In this document: one piece after another, positions 36,995 through 46,981 of the stretch
Layout: the number at the start of each line of letters is the position of its first letter
Numbering within the stretch: position 1 is the first letter of the stretch
DNA from: a bacterium
GTDB taxonomy: Bacteria; Calditrichota; Calditrichia; RBG-13-44-9; J042
Direction of reading: 5' to 3'
Assembly (NCBI GenBank): GCA_015485355.1
Contig: WFTQ01000016.1
Span: forward strand, 1-64,000
DNA: 64,000 bases
Notes under the pieces: model-generated
What the model saw: only the letters and a program-made list of their open reading frames with translations
What the model was told of the DNA's origin: nothing
Database searches by the model: none
Position numbers and translations under genes: made by a program

Positions 36995-38269
36995 ATGCCG
37001 CTGACTGCAATCGTCTTCATGGCCGTATTCGCCATCGGTATGGTGGCCACCCTGTTTAATCCCGTTTTTGGCATTCTTCTGTATGTTTTTGAATGGCATA
37101 ATCACCCGCCTTATATGTGGTGGGGCGACTCCGTTCCCGATTTACGCTATCCCTTTTTAATTGGTATTGTAACGCTGATCAGCTTTTTTTTGAATCGCCA
37201 TAAGCTCAGGCGTATGCCCCATATTTACCTGGGACCTTTCGTGTGGCTGGTGATCCTGGTGCTCTGGATGTACATTGTTTCCTTCGGTTGGGCTCTCAGG
37301 CCGGATGAAAGTTTTCGGCAGACCTGGGAATTTACCAAGTTTGCGCTGTTTTATTTGATGATGATTTTGATATTGCGGGAACGAAAACATTACGATTGGT
37401 TTATTCTGACCCTGATGCTTGGGGTGGCCAATTTTGGGCGAATTGCTTATGAACGTGGCAGCAACCGCTACCTTGGGGTCATCGCACCCAATGCCACCGA
37501 AGAAAACGCGATTTCCGCTCATGTGGTCAGTGTCATGCCCTATTTCGGTACCCGCTTTCTGAGTGGAAACAGATGGTTGAAAATTTTTATCATCCTTTCG
37601 GTGCCCTTTTTAATCAATCTCATGATCCTGGCCAACAGCCGCGGCGCTTTTGTGGCCCTGTTAATGATTGGTGCGGTTGGGTTTGTGCTTTTTCCTCCCA
37701 AAGAAAAATTGAAAATTGTTTTGGCACTGGTGGCGGCCGGGGTCATGGTCTTGTGGTTGGCGAACGAACAATTCTGGGAACGACAGAAAACCACCCTGAA
37801 GCCCAAAGAAGAGGGTTCTGCAGCCAGCCGGTTTTATTTGTGGCGGGGTGCCCTGAACGTGATTAAGGATTATCCCCTGGGGGTTGGCGATGAAGGATTT
37901 TCGTTGTTGGTGTTCGATTATGTTCCCGAATTGGTTCCTAAAATGGAAGAAAAGGGCGCGAGAACCGTTCATAATACCTTTTTGTTAGCCGGCGTGGACT
38001 GGGGAATCCCGGGTTTTATTCTCTTTATGGGGTTTCTCATCCATACGTTTTGGGTCATTCACCGCTTAAAGAGGCGCTTAAAGCAATATCCTGATTTGCG
38101 AAGAAAATATTATTATGAACTCATCTCGCTGCAACTGGCCATCATCGGTCTGTTAACGGCAGGATTTTTTACCAATCGGCTCTATGCCGAGGTACTATAT
38201 TGGTATGCGGCACTGGCGGTGGTGTTGGCCAATGTGGTTAATCGGGAAATGGAAGAGCAGACTCCATGA
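36995..38269 (+). CDS. O-antigen ligase-like / exosortase-A-associated O-glycosylation ligase-like membrane protein
   Basis: Multi-TM; 'LANSRGAFVALLMIGAVGFVLF', 'YLWRGALNVIKDYPLGVGDEGF', 'VHNTFLLAGVDWGIPGFILF'. Confidence 0.82.
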   Translation: MPLTAIVFMAVFAIGMVATLFNPVFGILLYVFEWHNHPPYMWWGDSVPDLRYPFLIGIVTLISFFLNRHKLRRMPHIYLGPFVWLVILVLWMYIVSFGWALRPDESFRQTWEFTKFALFYLMMILILRERKHYDWFILTLMLGVANFGRIAYERGSNRYLGVIAPNATEENAISAHVVSVMPYFGTRFLSGNRWLKIFIILSVPFLINLMILANSRGAFVALLMIGAVGFVLFPPKEKLKIVLALVAAGVMVLWLANEQFWERQKTTLKPKEEGSAASRFYLWRGALNVIKDYPLGVGDEGFSLLVFDYVPELVPKMEEKGARTVHNTFLLAGVDWGIPGFILFMGFLIHTFWVIHRLKRRLKQYPDLRRKYYYELISLQLAIIGLLTAGFFTNRLYAEVLYWYAALAVVLANVVNREMEEQTP

Positions 38270-39645
38270 AAGCGGAAAAGAAAATTCTATTTATCACCCC
38301 CCATTTTCCGCCCAATCAATCCGTAGGGACTCAACGCATAGTGAAATTGATTAAATACCTGAGACAACAGGGCTGGGAGGTTTTTGTTCTTACCTTGAAG
38401 GAAAAATATTATTCCGGGCAAGCCGTCATCGATTATCAACTTTTCTTGAAAGATACCGTGCATGTGGTTCGGACCGGGAAGATCGATCCGTTTCTCTGGT
38501 GGGATCGACTCAAGCGGAGGCTCCGGCGCAATTCCAGGCGGACGCCTTTCAATAGGCCGGCTTCAGTGCCGGGGGCGGCATCCGGCGGCAAACAAACAGG
38601 CTCCTGGCTCTTTCGGATAAAGGAGTTTATTACCCGGATGATGCAATACCCCGACCGGGAGAATGGCTGGATTCTTCCCGTGTTTTTTCATGCTTTCCGT
38701 TTGATTCGTCAATACCAAATTCCCTTTGTGCTGGCCAGTTCTCCCCCTCATTCTCCCTACATTGCATTGAACGCTTTGCATCGATGGGTCGATTTTATCT
38801 ATATCACCGATTTTCGAGACCCCTGGGCTCGGAGCCAGTGGTCCAAGGAAGTGCGCAATGCGTACGAAAAGACCGCTCGTTATCTGGACCTGCGTTATGA
38901 ACAAAAAACGTTAAAAACGGCCGATATTCTGATTTTCAATAACGAAGTCTTGCAAAAGGAATATTGGGATTGTTATCCCGATTCCGGGATTCGAGAGAAA
39001 AGCGTGGTGGTAACCAATGGTTTTGATCCTCAACTGACCGATATCGAACGGGTGTGGGCCCCCCGATCCACCCGCGGGAAACCGGAGATGGTGATCATCC
39101 ATGCTGGAACCCTTTATAAGAAAAGAGACCCTTACAATATATTTCAGGCTTTTTTGAAATTTCGAGAAGCTTACCCCGACGTCGGCGGGCGGGTTCGTTT
39201 TAAGTTTCTGGGGCATGTAACGCCCGATTTGCAATACCTGTATCGCTTTGTCGAGGAACAACAATTGCAGAATCAGGTAGCATTTTTACCCAGTCGGCCG
39301 TACCAGGCGGCCCTGCAGGAAATGCAACGTGCCGACTGGTTGTTGATCCTGCAGCCGGTAACCCGCATTCAAGTGCCGGCGAAATTCTTTGATTATTTAA
39401 CCGTTCCCAGGCCCATCTGGGGCGTTGTAGAGCCGGGTAGTATCAGCGAAAAATTAATTCAACGGCTTCGAGTGGGACTGGTATCTTACAATTCCGTGGA
39501 AGCATCGATCATGCAATTTTTTCACTTTCTTCGGACGCATCCTGGGCCTTCCTTTGAACCGGACAGCCGGGAAATGCAGAAATTCATGGTTCCTAACATT
39601 GTTCGTCAGCTGGAAACCGTTTTGTTGTCTCGAATGGAGGATTGA
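38266..39645 (+). CDS. Glycosyltransferase family 4-like
   Basis: 'ILFITPHFPPNQSVGTQRIVKLIKYLRQQGWEVFVLT', C-terminal 'FFDYLTVPRPIWGVVEPGSISEKL'. Confidence 0.85.
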   Translation: MKAEKKILFITPHFPPNQSVGTQRIVKLIKYLRQQGWEVFVLTLKEKYYSGQAVIDYQLFLKDTVHVVRTGKIDPFLWWDRLKRRLRRNSRRTPFNRPASVPGAASGGKQTGSWLFRIKEFITRMMQYPDRENGWILPVFFHAFRLIRQYQIPFVLASSPPHSPYIALNALHRWVDFIYITDFRDPWARSQWSKEVRNAYEKTARYLDLRYEQKTLKTADILIFNNEVLQKEYWDCYPDSGIREKSVVVTNGFDPQLTDIERVWAPRSTRGKPEMVIIHAGTLYKKRDPYNIFQAFLKFREAYPDVGGRVRFKFLGHVTPDLQYLYRFVEEQQLQNQVAFLPSRPYQAALQEMQRADWLLILQPVTRIQVPAKFFDYLTVPRPIWGVVEPGSISEKLIQRLRVGLVSYNSVEASIMQFFHFLRTHPGPSFEPDSREMQKFMVPNIVRQLETVLLSRMED

Positions 39646-41145
39646 GTGGGTATTCGGGAAAAAGCCAAAGCCGGTATCGCCTGGAACGTCTTTGCCGATA
39701 TCGGAATTCAGATTTTGCGCTTTGGTGGGAGCATCATACTGGCCCGCATTTTATTTCCGGAAGATTTTGGATTGATGGGCATTGCCGCTATTTTCATCAA
39801 TTTTGCCAAACGGCTGGCCAATTTCGGTTTCACGGCGTCGCTGGTTCAAAAAAAAGAGATTGACCGCTGGCATGTCGACAGCATGTTCTGGTTTAATTTT
39901 GGTATTTATGGAGTGATCACTTTGGGGGTGGTTTTCGCCGCTTCATCCATCAAGAGCTTTTTTAACAGTCCCATGCTGGAGGCCATTTTGCCCGTAATAG
40001 CCATAGCGTTTTTTATCGAATCCCTGTCCGGAGTACCCGATGCCCTACTCAAGAAAAAGTTGAAGTTTAAGCAACTGGCTCTGTCCCGGCTGATACGAAA
40101 CATATTGAATATTACCATTGCAGTGGTCTTTGCCGTTCTGGGGTTCGGCGTTTGGAGCTTGGTATGGGGGATGGTTGTAGGCAATACGGTCCGGCTGATT
40201 CTGTTGTTGGGTTATGCCCGCTGGTTCCCCGGTTGGCGGTTCCGTCTGTCCCGAGTGAAAGAGCTGGCCAAATTCGGGATGGGGGTGACCTTGGCCAACT
40301 ACCTGAATTATTTCATCAAAAACACCGACTATTTTATTATCGGAAAGTTTCTGGGCACCGATCAGTTGGGCTATTATGAACGGGCTTTCAATTTGATGAA
40401 TATGACCCGGCGTCGGGTGGCGCGGAATATGAATGCGGTGTTGTTTGCTGCTTATTCAACAATACAGGATCAGGATGTCAAAATCAAAGCCGGGGTGCAC
40501 AAAGTCCTGCAAAGTGTCGGGGTCATTTCGTATCCCATCCACGGATTGTTATTCTTTCTGGCGCCCGCTCTGATTTATAACCTGTACGGCCCCAAATGGA
40601 TACCAACGATAGCCCCATTGCAAATCATGTGTGCTTCGGGATTGATTAACTCGATGGTGGTTATTTTTAATCCCGTGGTGATGGCTAAAAAGCGGGTATT
40701 TAGATGGACGGCCGTTCAGGCCCTGTATTGGTTGCTTCTGGCCAGTAGCATTTATTTCAGTCTGCCGTTGGGTATCACGGGAGTGGCCGTGGCGGTGGTG
40801 GTGAGCAGTGCCTTTTATTTATTGGGCATGATATTGCTGGTATCTCGGGTAATTCCTTTTGGTTTTAAAGACTTCATCCGAAACCAGAAAGATTTGTGGC
40901 TGTATTTTGTTCCTGTTTTTGGGATTACGTTTCTCGGCAATGCCTGGTTGGGGCAGTATTTTAATGTGTATAGCCCCATAAAGGCGTTGTTGCTGACCAT
41001 CCTTTTTGGAGCCACATTGGCAGCCTCTCATGTCGTCTGGCGCCGATCTTTTGTCGAAGAATTTTGGGCCGAAATAACCGAATTTTTTAGAAAGGGATTC
41101 GCGAAAATGCAGGGAAAGCCGAATGAAGGCCTGGTTAAAAAATAA
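39646..41145 (+). CDS. Wzx-like oligosaccharide flippase (MOP superfamily)
   Basis: 'GIAWNVFADIGIQILRFGGSIILARILFPEDFGLMGIAAIFI', 'LGTDQLGYYERAFNL'; multi-TM. Confidence 0.92.
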   Translation: MGIREKAKAGIAWNVFADIGIQILRFGGSIILARILFPEDFGLMGIAAIFINFAKRLANFGFTASLVQKKEIDRWHVDSMFWFNFGIYGVITLGVVFAASSIKSFFNSPMLEAILPVIAIAFFIESLSGVPDALLKKKLKFKQLALSRLIRNILNITIAVVFAVLGFGVWSLVWGMVVGNTVRLILLLGYARWFPGWRFRLSRVKELAKFGMGVTLANYLNYFIKNTDYFIIGKFLGTDQLGYYERAFNLMNMTRRRVARNMNAVLFAAYSTIQDQDVKIKAGVHKVLQSVGVISYPIHGLLFFLAPALIYNLYGPKWIPTIAPLQIMCASGLINSMVVIFNPVVMAKKRVFRWTAVQALYWLLLASSIYFSLPLGITGVAVAVVVSSAFYLLGMILLVSRVIPFGFKDFIRNQKDLWLYFVPVFGITFLGNAWLGQYFNVYSPIKALLLTILFGATLAASHVVWRRSFVEEFWAEITEFFRKGFAKMQGKPNEGLVKK

Positions 41146-42160
41146 TCTGGCCAACCTGCTCGAATACAGTGGTCTCAACGCCCTGAAAAGATGGCTCCGG
41201 CAAAACTCGGTAGTGGTATTAACCTACCATGGGGTCATTCCCAGGGACCTCATTAAAAACGAAGAACATCTGTTTGAATACCGCAATGTCGTAACCCAGG
41301 AAGACTTTGAAAAGCAAATCCAGTTTGTCCGCAGGCACTATATCCCGCTTTCTTTAAACGAGCTCCAGGAGGTGATTGGAGGAAGACGGCAGAAAGTTTG
41401 CCGGCCCTACATTTTGATTACTTTTGATGACGGTTTCGAAAATAATTACAAATATGCTTTTCCGGTATTGAAGAAATATGGGGTAGTGGGGCATTTTTTT
41501 CTTACCACCGATTTTATGGGATCGCAAAAAATGCTCTGGACCGAGGAAGTGAATTATCGAATTATGCATACCCAAAAAAAACGGATTGAACTGGTGATCG
41601 GCGGTCATCGGTACGAATTTCCCACCGGTACGGTTGCTCAGAAAGAACATGCCTCCATTCGATTGCGGAGGATTCTAAAATTACAGCGACGGCCGGTTAT
41701 TGTGGAAGTGCTCCGGGAGTTGCGCGAGCAGACGCCTGACGTGGTTCTGGAAGCCTTGACTCCGGAACGCTATCGGTTTATGAGCTGGGATCAGATACGG
41801 GAAATGAGCCGATCGGGGATGATTTTTGGTTCGCATACGACGCATCATTTTTTGTTGAATAACCTGACGGCCGAAGAAGTGGCCCATACGCTGGCGGAGT
41901 CCAAACGAGTGATCGAGCAGGAAACCCGGGAAACCTGCAACTATTTTTCCTATCCGAACGGAGAAAAGGAAAACTTTTCTGAACGCGACACCCGCATCCT
42001 GATGCGGTTGGGATATCGGTTTGCCTTCACTCAGATTCCGGGGTTTAATGAAGCGGATTTTATTCCTCTGCGACGATACGCCTTGTACCGAATCAATATC
42101 AGCCATTTTATGAGCCTGCCGATTTTTAAATCCATTATCGCAGGCACCTGGATCCACTAA
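41123..42160 (+). CDS. Polysaccharide deacetylase
   Basis: 'VVLTYHGVIP', 'YILITFDDGFENNYKYAFPVLKKY', 'FGSHTTHHFLLNNLT', 'FSYPNGEKENFS'; overlaps flippase by 23 bp. Confidence 0.93.
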   Translation: MKAWLKNNLANLLEYSGLNALKRWLRQNSVVVLTYHGVIPRDLIKNEEHLFEYRNVVTQEDFEKQIQFVRRHYIPLSLNELQEVIGGRRQKVCRPYILITFDDGFENNYKYAFPVLKKYGVVGHFFLTTDFMGSQKMLWTEEVNYRIMHTQKKRIELVIGGHRYEFPTGTVAQKEHASIRLRRILKLQRRPVIVEVLRELREQTPDVVLEALTPERYRFMSWDQIREMSRSGMIFGSHTTHHFLLNNLTAEEVAHTLAESKRVIEQETRETCNYFSYPNGEKENFSERDTRILMRLGYRFAFTQIPGFNEADFIPLRRYALYRINISHFMSLPIFKSIIAGTWIH

Positions 42161-42211
42161 ACAAGTTGGGAAAATTTACGATAAATAAAAAACCATTACC
42201 ATGGAGGAATT

Positions 42212-43192
42212 ATGAAGGTATTAGTCACTGGGGGTGCCGGTTTTATCGGCAGCCATCTCGTCGATCGACTGGTTGAGGTGGGATATGATGTGGTGGTTCT
42301 GGACAATTTTCGGCGCGGCAACAAACTGGAAAAAGCAACCTTGAAAAAGATCCGTCTGATCGAGGGCGATGTACGGGATTACCAGACGGTGATGGATGCG
42401 GCCCGGGATTGTGACTATATTTATCATTTTGCTGCGGTATTAGGGGTGGATATTGTGGCCGATAATCCCGTGGAAACCATGGAAACAGAAGTCGTGGGCA
42501 TGACCAACGTCGCCAAAGCGGCCGTCTATTACGGCGTCGAAAAAATTATTTATGCCTCCACCAGTGGCGTTTACGGCAAATCGGCTATTGAGCAGGCGGT
42601 AAAGGAAGATTTCGATGTCTCTCCCAAATCCAGCTATGCCATTGCCAAACGGTATAACGAAATTTATCTGGCCTCTTTGTATGAAGAAAAAAATTTGCAG
42701 TCCGTATCCCTGCGATTTTTTAATGTGTATGGACCCAAACAGGACAATCGTATGGTAATCCCAAGGTTCTTCGAGCAGGCGCTCACGGGGAGACCCATCA
42801 CGATTTATGGGACCGGTAAACAGACCCGGGATTTTACCTGGATCGGAGATGTGGTTACCGCCACCGTAGAATTGACCCAGAAAGCCACCGGTTGCGGGAT
42901 ATTCAATATTTCCAATGAAGACGAAATCACCATTGAAGAACTGGCCTTTAAAATCAAAGAAATCACCGGCTCCGAATCGGAAATTGTTTACATTACGCCC
43001 TCAAAAAACCGCTACGATTTTGAAGTCGAAAGACGATTTGGCTCCTCTCAAAAACTTTACGAAACCACCGGTTTCAAGCCCAATACGCCTTTAGATTATG
43101 GCCTGAAAGAGGTTTATAAATATATTCTCAAACATTCTCCCTCCGGTGTGAAATATGCCGCGAAAATAGCCGCGCAAAATCCGGAATCGTGA
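42212..43192 (+). CDS. NAD-dependent sugar epimerase/dehydratase
   Basis: 'KVLVTGGAGFIGSHLVDRLVEVGYDVVVLDNFRRG', 'STSGVYG', 'SSYAIAKRYNE'. Confidence 0.94.
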   Translation: MKVLVTGGAGFIGSHLVDRLVEVGYDVVVLDNFRRGNKLEKATLKKIRLIEGDVRDYQTVMDAARDCDYIYHFAAVLGVDIVADNPVETMETEVVGMTNVAKAAVYYGVEKIIYASTSGVYGKSAIEQAVKEDFDVSPKSSYAIAKRYNEIYLASLYEEKNLQSVSLRFFNVYGPKQDNRMVIPRFFEQALTGRPITIYGTGKQTRDFTWIGDVVTATVELTQKATGCGIFNISNEDEITIEELAFKIKEITGSESEIVYITPSKNRYDFEVERRFGSSQKLYETTGFKPNTPLDYGLKEVYKYILKHSPSGVKYAAKIAAQNPES

Positions 43193-43353
43193 TATCGACC
43201 CACTGTTCTTGATAAAAGCACAAACGACTTTCCACCCTTTTCGTGCTGTTCGAAAACGGCATTGAGCAGGGTGGATTCTCATTATACGGGTAAGTTCCCA
43301 ACCGGTTGTCCGTCGTATATAAAAATGATGTGGGAGAAGCATACAGAGGGATT

Positions 43354-44505
43354 ATGGACAAGGAAAAAATTCGCGTGGGTTATCTGGCAAATTATTTCGT
43401 CCCTGCGGGACTGGAAAATTTTGTATTGACCCTTTTGAATCATCTGGATCGGGAAACCTTTCAGCCGTTCCTGTATGTGCTTCATTACAGCGACCCGGAA
43501 TTTTGTTCCCGGGTCAAAAAAGATGTTCCCATCTTTCATTTAAATCGCCAGTCGGGTCACGACTTCCGATCTCTTTGGCATCTATCGCGCCGAATTAAAG
43601 CCGATCGGATTCAAATTCTTCAGATTCATAATTGGAGTACTTTTTTAGAGGGCATTTTTATCAAACTGCTGCATCCCCGTCTTCAATTGATTCACGTGCA
43701 GCAGGGAATGGAATACGAGTTGACATTAAAGGCTTCCCCCGGAAAGCGACGTATCCGTAAAATCTTGCGGCATCTGTTTATGCCCCTGGTTTCTGTGGCA
43801 GTGGGGTGTTCCCGTCAGGCTCAGGCGTTTCTTAAAAAGGAGTGGGGAGCCCGACGCCCGATTCTGATCTACAACAGCGTCGATACACGCACTTTTCAGG
43901 GGCAGGTTACTCCGGAATCCCGGATCGATACCGAAGGCAGCTTCTCCGTCTGTACGGTGGGGCGCATTGTTCCAGTGAAAAACTTCCTGTGCCTTTTTAA
44001 AGCCATCAATCTGTTAAAAGATCGCATCCCCAATATTAAGCTTTTCCATATTGGAGCCAATCCTGTCAAAGGGCAGCGCTACGATGGTGAATTGATTCAA
44101 TATTTAAAACGACACCGTCTGAATGATCACATTGTATTCCTGGGTCCTCGGAATGACTTACCCACCTTGCTCGGGAATTTTGATGCCTTTGCGCTCACTT
44201 CGTTTTCGGAGGGTCTGTCCTTTTCCCTCCTGGAAGCTCAGGCCTCGGGACTTCCGGCCGTGGCGACCAATGTGGGGGGCAACCCGGAAGTCGTTCGTGA
44301 TGGCGTAAATGGGTATCTGGTTCCCTCGGATGATGAACAAGCGGTTGCCGATGCGCTTTTTAAACTTTATGCCGATGAGGAACGGCGCAAGCGGATGGGA
44401 CAAAAAGCCCGCGAAATCGTCCGCCAAAATTTCAGCGTGGATGTCATGGTGCAACAGTATCAGGCGCTGTATACCATGACGGTTGCAGGAAAGGCCCCTC
44501 CTTAA
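43354..44505 (+). CDS. Glycosyltransferase family 4
   Basis: 'VCTVGRIVPVKNFLCLFKAINLL', 'ALTSFSEGLSFSLLEAQASGLPAVATNVGGNPEVVRDGVNGYLV'. Confidence 0.94.
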   Translation: MDKEKIRVGYLANYFVPAGLENFVLTLLNHLDRETFQPFLYVLHYSDPEFCSRVKKDVPIFHLNRQSGHDFRSLWHLSRRIKADRIQILQIHNWSTFLEGIFIKLLHPRLQLIHVQQGMEYELTLKASPGKRRIRKILRHLFMPLVSVAVGCSRQAQAFLKKEWGARRPILIYNSVDTRTFQGQVTPESRIDTEGSFSVCTVGRIVPVKNFLCLFKAINLLKDRIPNIKLFHIGANPVKGQRYDGELIQYLKRHRLNDHIVFLGPRNDLPTLLGNFDAFALTSFSEGLSFSLLEAQASGLPAVATNVGGNPEVVRDGVNGYLVPSDDEQAVADALFKLYADEERRKRMGQKAREIVRQNFSVDVMVQQYQALYTMTVAGKAPP

Positions 44506-44731
44506 GGATTTCCAAAACCGGTTGAAGAGCGAATCCTGTAAAAACAGTCCCAAAGAATACGCGAAAGGGCTGGTGAAGACAGGGCCTTCGAAAGACAGCT
44601 GCATTGTTTTGGCATGGAACGATGCCTTTTTGGAGCCACGTCGGTTCCGGTGAGCGGTGTTCTCATCCAAGTCATTGTGGGTTTTGATCATGTAACCCAA
44701 AATTCTGTGCAAATTAACCGAAACAGGGGGG

Positions 44732-45718
44732 ATGATGAAAGCAACATCCAACAACCATCACAAAACACCCGTTTTTATAATTGGGGCACCGCGCTCGGGA
44801 ACAACGTTTCTTACCCGGGTGATGAATACCTTTTTAGACGTGCATATTGCCAGGGATGGGGGGACGTTTTTGCGGTTCTTTAAGATGCTGCCGGAGTTTG
44901 GGGATTTATCCCGCGAAGAAAATTTGCGACAATTGGTGGAAAGTCTTTTCCAGGATCATTTTTTTAACATTCGCCTTCTGGAAAGGGGATTGAGTCTGAC
45001 CATCGAGGCCGTGTTGGAGCGTTTTACGGGAACGACCTATACGGAGCTGGTAAATTGGATAATGACAGAAATGGCGCATCAGCAGGGAAAAAGTCGTTGG
45101 GGAATTAAACGACCTTCCTACGCTCTTTACGTGGAAGATCTGGTGGACATGTTTCCCGGGGCGAAAATTTTACATATTGTTCGGGACGGTCGGGATGTCG
45201 CCTTCTCAATGCGCCAGGCAAGACAATCCTCTTTTGAACGGAACTGGTATTATGCCATTAAAGACTGGGAATATCACGTCTGTGAGGCCCGGGAAGGGGG
45301 CAATCGACTACCGGAAAATCAGTACATGGAAGTACGGTATGAAGATTTGATGAAGGCGCCTGTCGCCGAGTTTGAAAAGATTATTCATTTTATGGGGGAA
45401 ACAGAAGAAAACACGAAGCGGTTAAAGCAGTTTACCTCTAAGATTCAGCAGATGATAAAACCGGGAAATTATGAGAAATGGCGACACCAGGTACCCGAAT
45501 ATGCCGTTAAAATCATGGAACAGGCCGCAGGCAATACCCTCGAAGCATTCGGCTATTCCCTGATGTTTCCACATCTGGCAAACCAACCGTTTAATCCTGT
45601 CCAAAAGGTCTGGTTCTTTCTGGATAATATCCAGGGTAAGATATGGTCGTCTTCGGTGAAGAAAAGTGTCGTTTATCGGTATCATTGGTTGCGGACCCGG
45701 TGGAAATTATCGGGATAA
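44732..45718 (+). CDS. PAPS-dependent sulfotransferase
   Basis: 5'-PSB 'VFIIGAPRSGTTFLTRVMN', 'ILHIVRDGRDVAFSMRQARQ'. Confidence 0.9.
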   Translation: MMKATSNNHHKTPVFIIGAPRSGTTFLTRVMNTFLDVHIARDGGTFLRFFKMLPEFGDLSREENLRQLVESLFQDHFFNIRLLERGLSLTIEAVLERFTGTTYTELVNWIMTEMAHQQGKSRWGIKRPSYALYVEDLVDMFPGAKILHIVRDGRDVAFSMRQARQSSFERNWYYAIKDWEYHVCEAREGGNRLPENQYMEVRYEDLMKAPVAEFEKIIHFMGETEENTKRLKQFTSKIQQMIKPGNYEKWRHQVPEYAVKIMEQAAGNTLEAFGYSLMFPHLANQPFNPVQKVWFFLDNIQGKIWSSSVKKSVVYRYHWLRTRWKLSG

Positions 45719-45877
45719 ATATTGGTTTCGTTTTACGGAAGACGTTCGTCCCCGGATGCTGGGGATGCTCCAACCATCCGGGCGTTGAATGGTTGGGAGG
45801 TCATGTTTTCGTCCATCTTGGTAAACAGGATCTCTTACCGGCCGATTTAAATAAAAGTGTCGCAAGGGTGCTTGTTG

Positions 45878-46963
45878 AATGAATGGGGAGTGGAAAAAAT
45901 TTCTGAGACCGTCGGTTCCCGGAAGCTGACCCAATCGGAAAAATTGGAGAAGGCCCTGCAGCGGTTTTTGGAAAGTTCAGCGTTTAACAGGGCGGGCATC
46001 GGGGCTTTGCGGCGCTGTCGACGGGTGAAAATCTTCGAACGCCCTTATTCGCTGCAAGCGATTTACCACCTGGAAGGGGCTGAAGGCACCTGCAACGTGT
46101 ATGTAAAAATTTTTAAGAATTGGCGTGGTAAGCCGGAGGATCAGTTTACCCGCGAAATTGAAATGGAATATCAAACCATTTGTTTCTGGTACGAGCAGTT
46201 AAAGGACAATGAGGAAGCCACGACATTTCGTCCCCTGTTTTTTTCTCCGGAATATCATTGTATCATCACCGAAGAAACCCCCGGGAAAAACCTGGCGGTA
46301 TGGATACAAGAAAAGGCTCGTTACCGCCCTTCTCCCCGGGTTCTGACCATGTTGGAAGATTACCTTTATAAATGTGGAAGATTGTTGGGGGATTTTCAAT
46401 CGAAAACACGTCAATCAACCCACTATGCGTACGAGGCATTGATTGAGGATGTGGACATCCGATTAAAACAGCTGGTCCGGTTGCCTCGATCCGGCCTAAC
46501 GGAAATGGACCGTGGGCAAATACTGGGATTTTACCGCAAGCATCTCTCTCTGGCGAAACAGAAGCCTTTTCGGGAAGTTTATTTGCATCGGGATTTTGGA
46601 TTAGGCAATATCCTGATTGCCGGCCGTGTTGTTGTCGTGCACGATTTTAATCGTCTGGAAAAGGGGCATCCCTATTTCGATTTTACCCGGTTATACCATC
46701 AGCTGGAAATGTTGCTGTACAAACCGATTTACAATCCCCGGGTGATACGTACGCTTCAGGATGCTTATTTCAATGGATACGGCTTTCGGGCGGGAAGAGA
46801 CGATCTGGTTTTTAATTTCTTTCTGTTAAGGCATTACTTTACCCATCTATTGGGACTGGTACGCGGCAAAGAGTCGTCCCTGGTTTCTCGGCTCTATTCA
46901 ACCTGGGTTCGGTTTAACCATAAAAGACGCATCAAGGAGATTATTCAAAAGGCCTATTCTTAA
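45878..46963 (+). CDS. LPS-kinase/aminoglycoside-phosphotransferase-like protein (start uncertain; ORF open from 45857)
   Basis: 'EVYLHRDFGLGNILIAGRVVVVHDFNRLEKGHPYFDF' resembles HxDxxxxN...D kinase motifs. Confidence 0.75.
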   Translation, partial: NEWGVEKISETVGSRKLTQSEKLEKALQRFLESSAFNRAGIGALRRCRRVKIFERPYSLQAIYHLEGAEGTCNVYVKIFKNWRGKPEDQFTREIEMEYQTICFWYEQLKDNEEATTFRPLFFSPEYHCIITEETPGKNLAVWIQEKARYRPSPRVLTMLEDYLYKCGRLLGDFQSKTRQSTHYAYEALIEDVDIRLKQLVRLPRSGLTEMDRGQILGFYRKHLSLAKQKPFREVYLHRDFGLGNILIAGRVVVVHDFNRLEKGHPYFDFTRLYHQLEMLLYKPIYNPRVIRTLQDAYFNGYGFRAGRDDLVFNFFLLRHYFTHLLGLVRGKESSLVSRLYSTWVRFNHKRRIKEIIQKAYS

Positions 46964-46981
46964 CCAAAGCGAGCGGCTCCT

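Noticed and set aside
44611-44632. ggcat-ggaacg-atgcc-ttttt hairpin as terminator
   Set aside because: Only a 5-bp stem; too weak to call without transcript data
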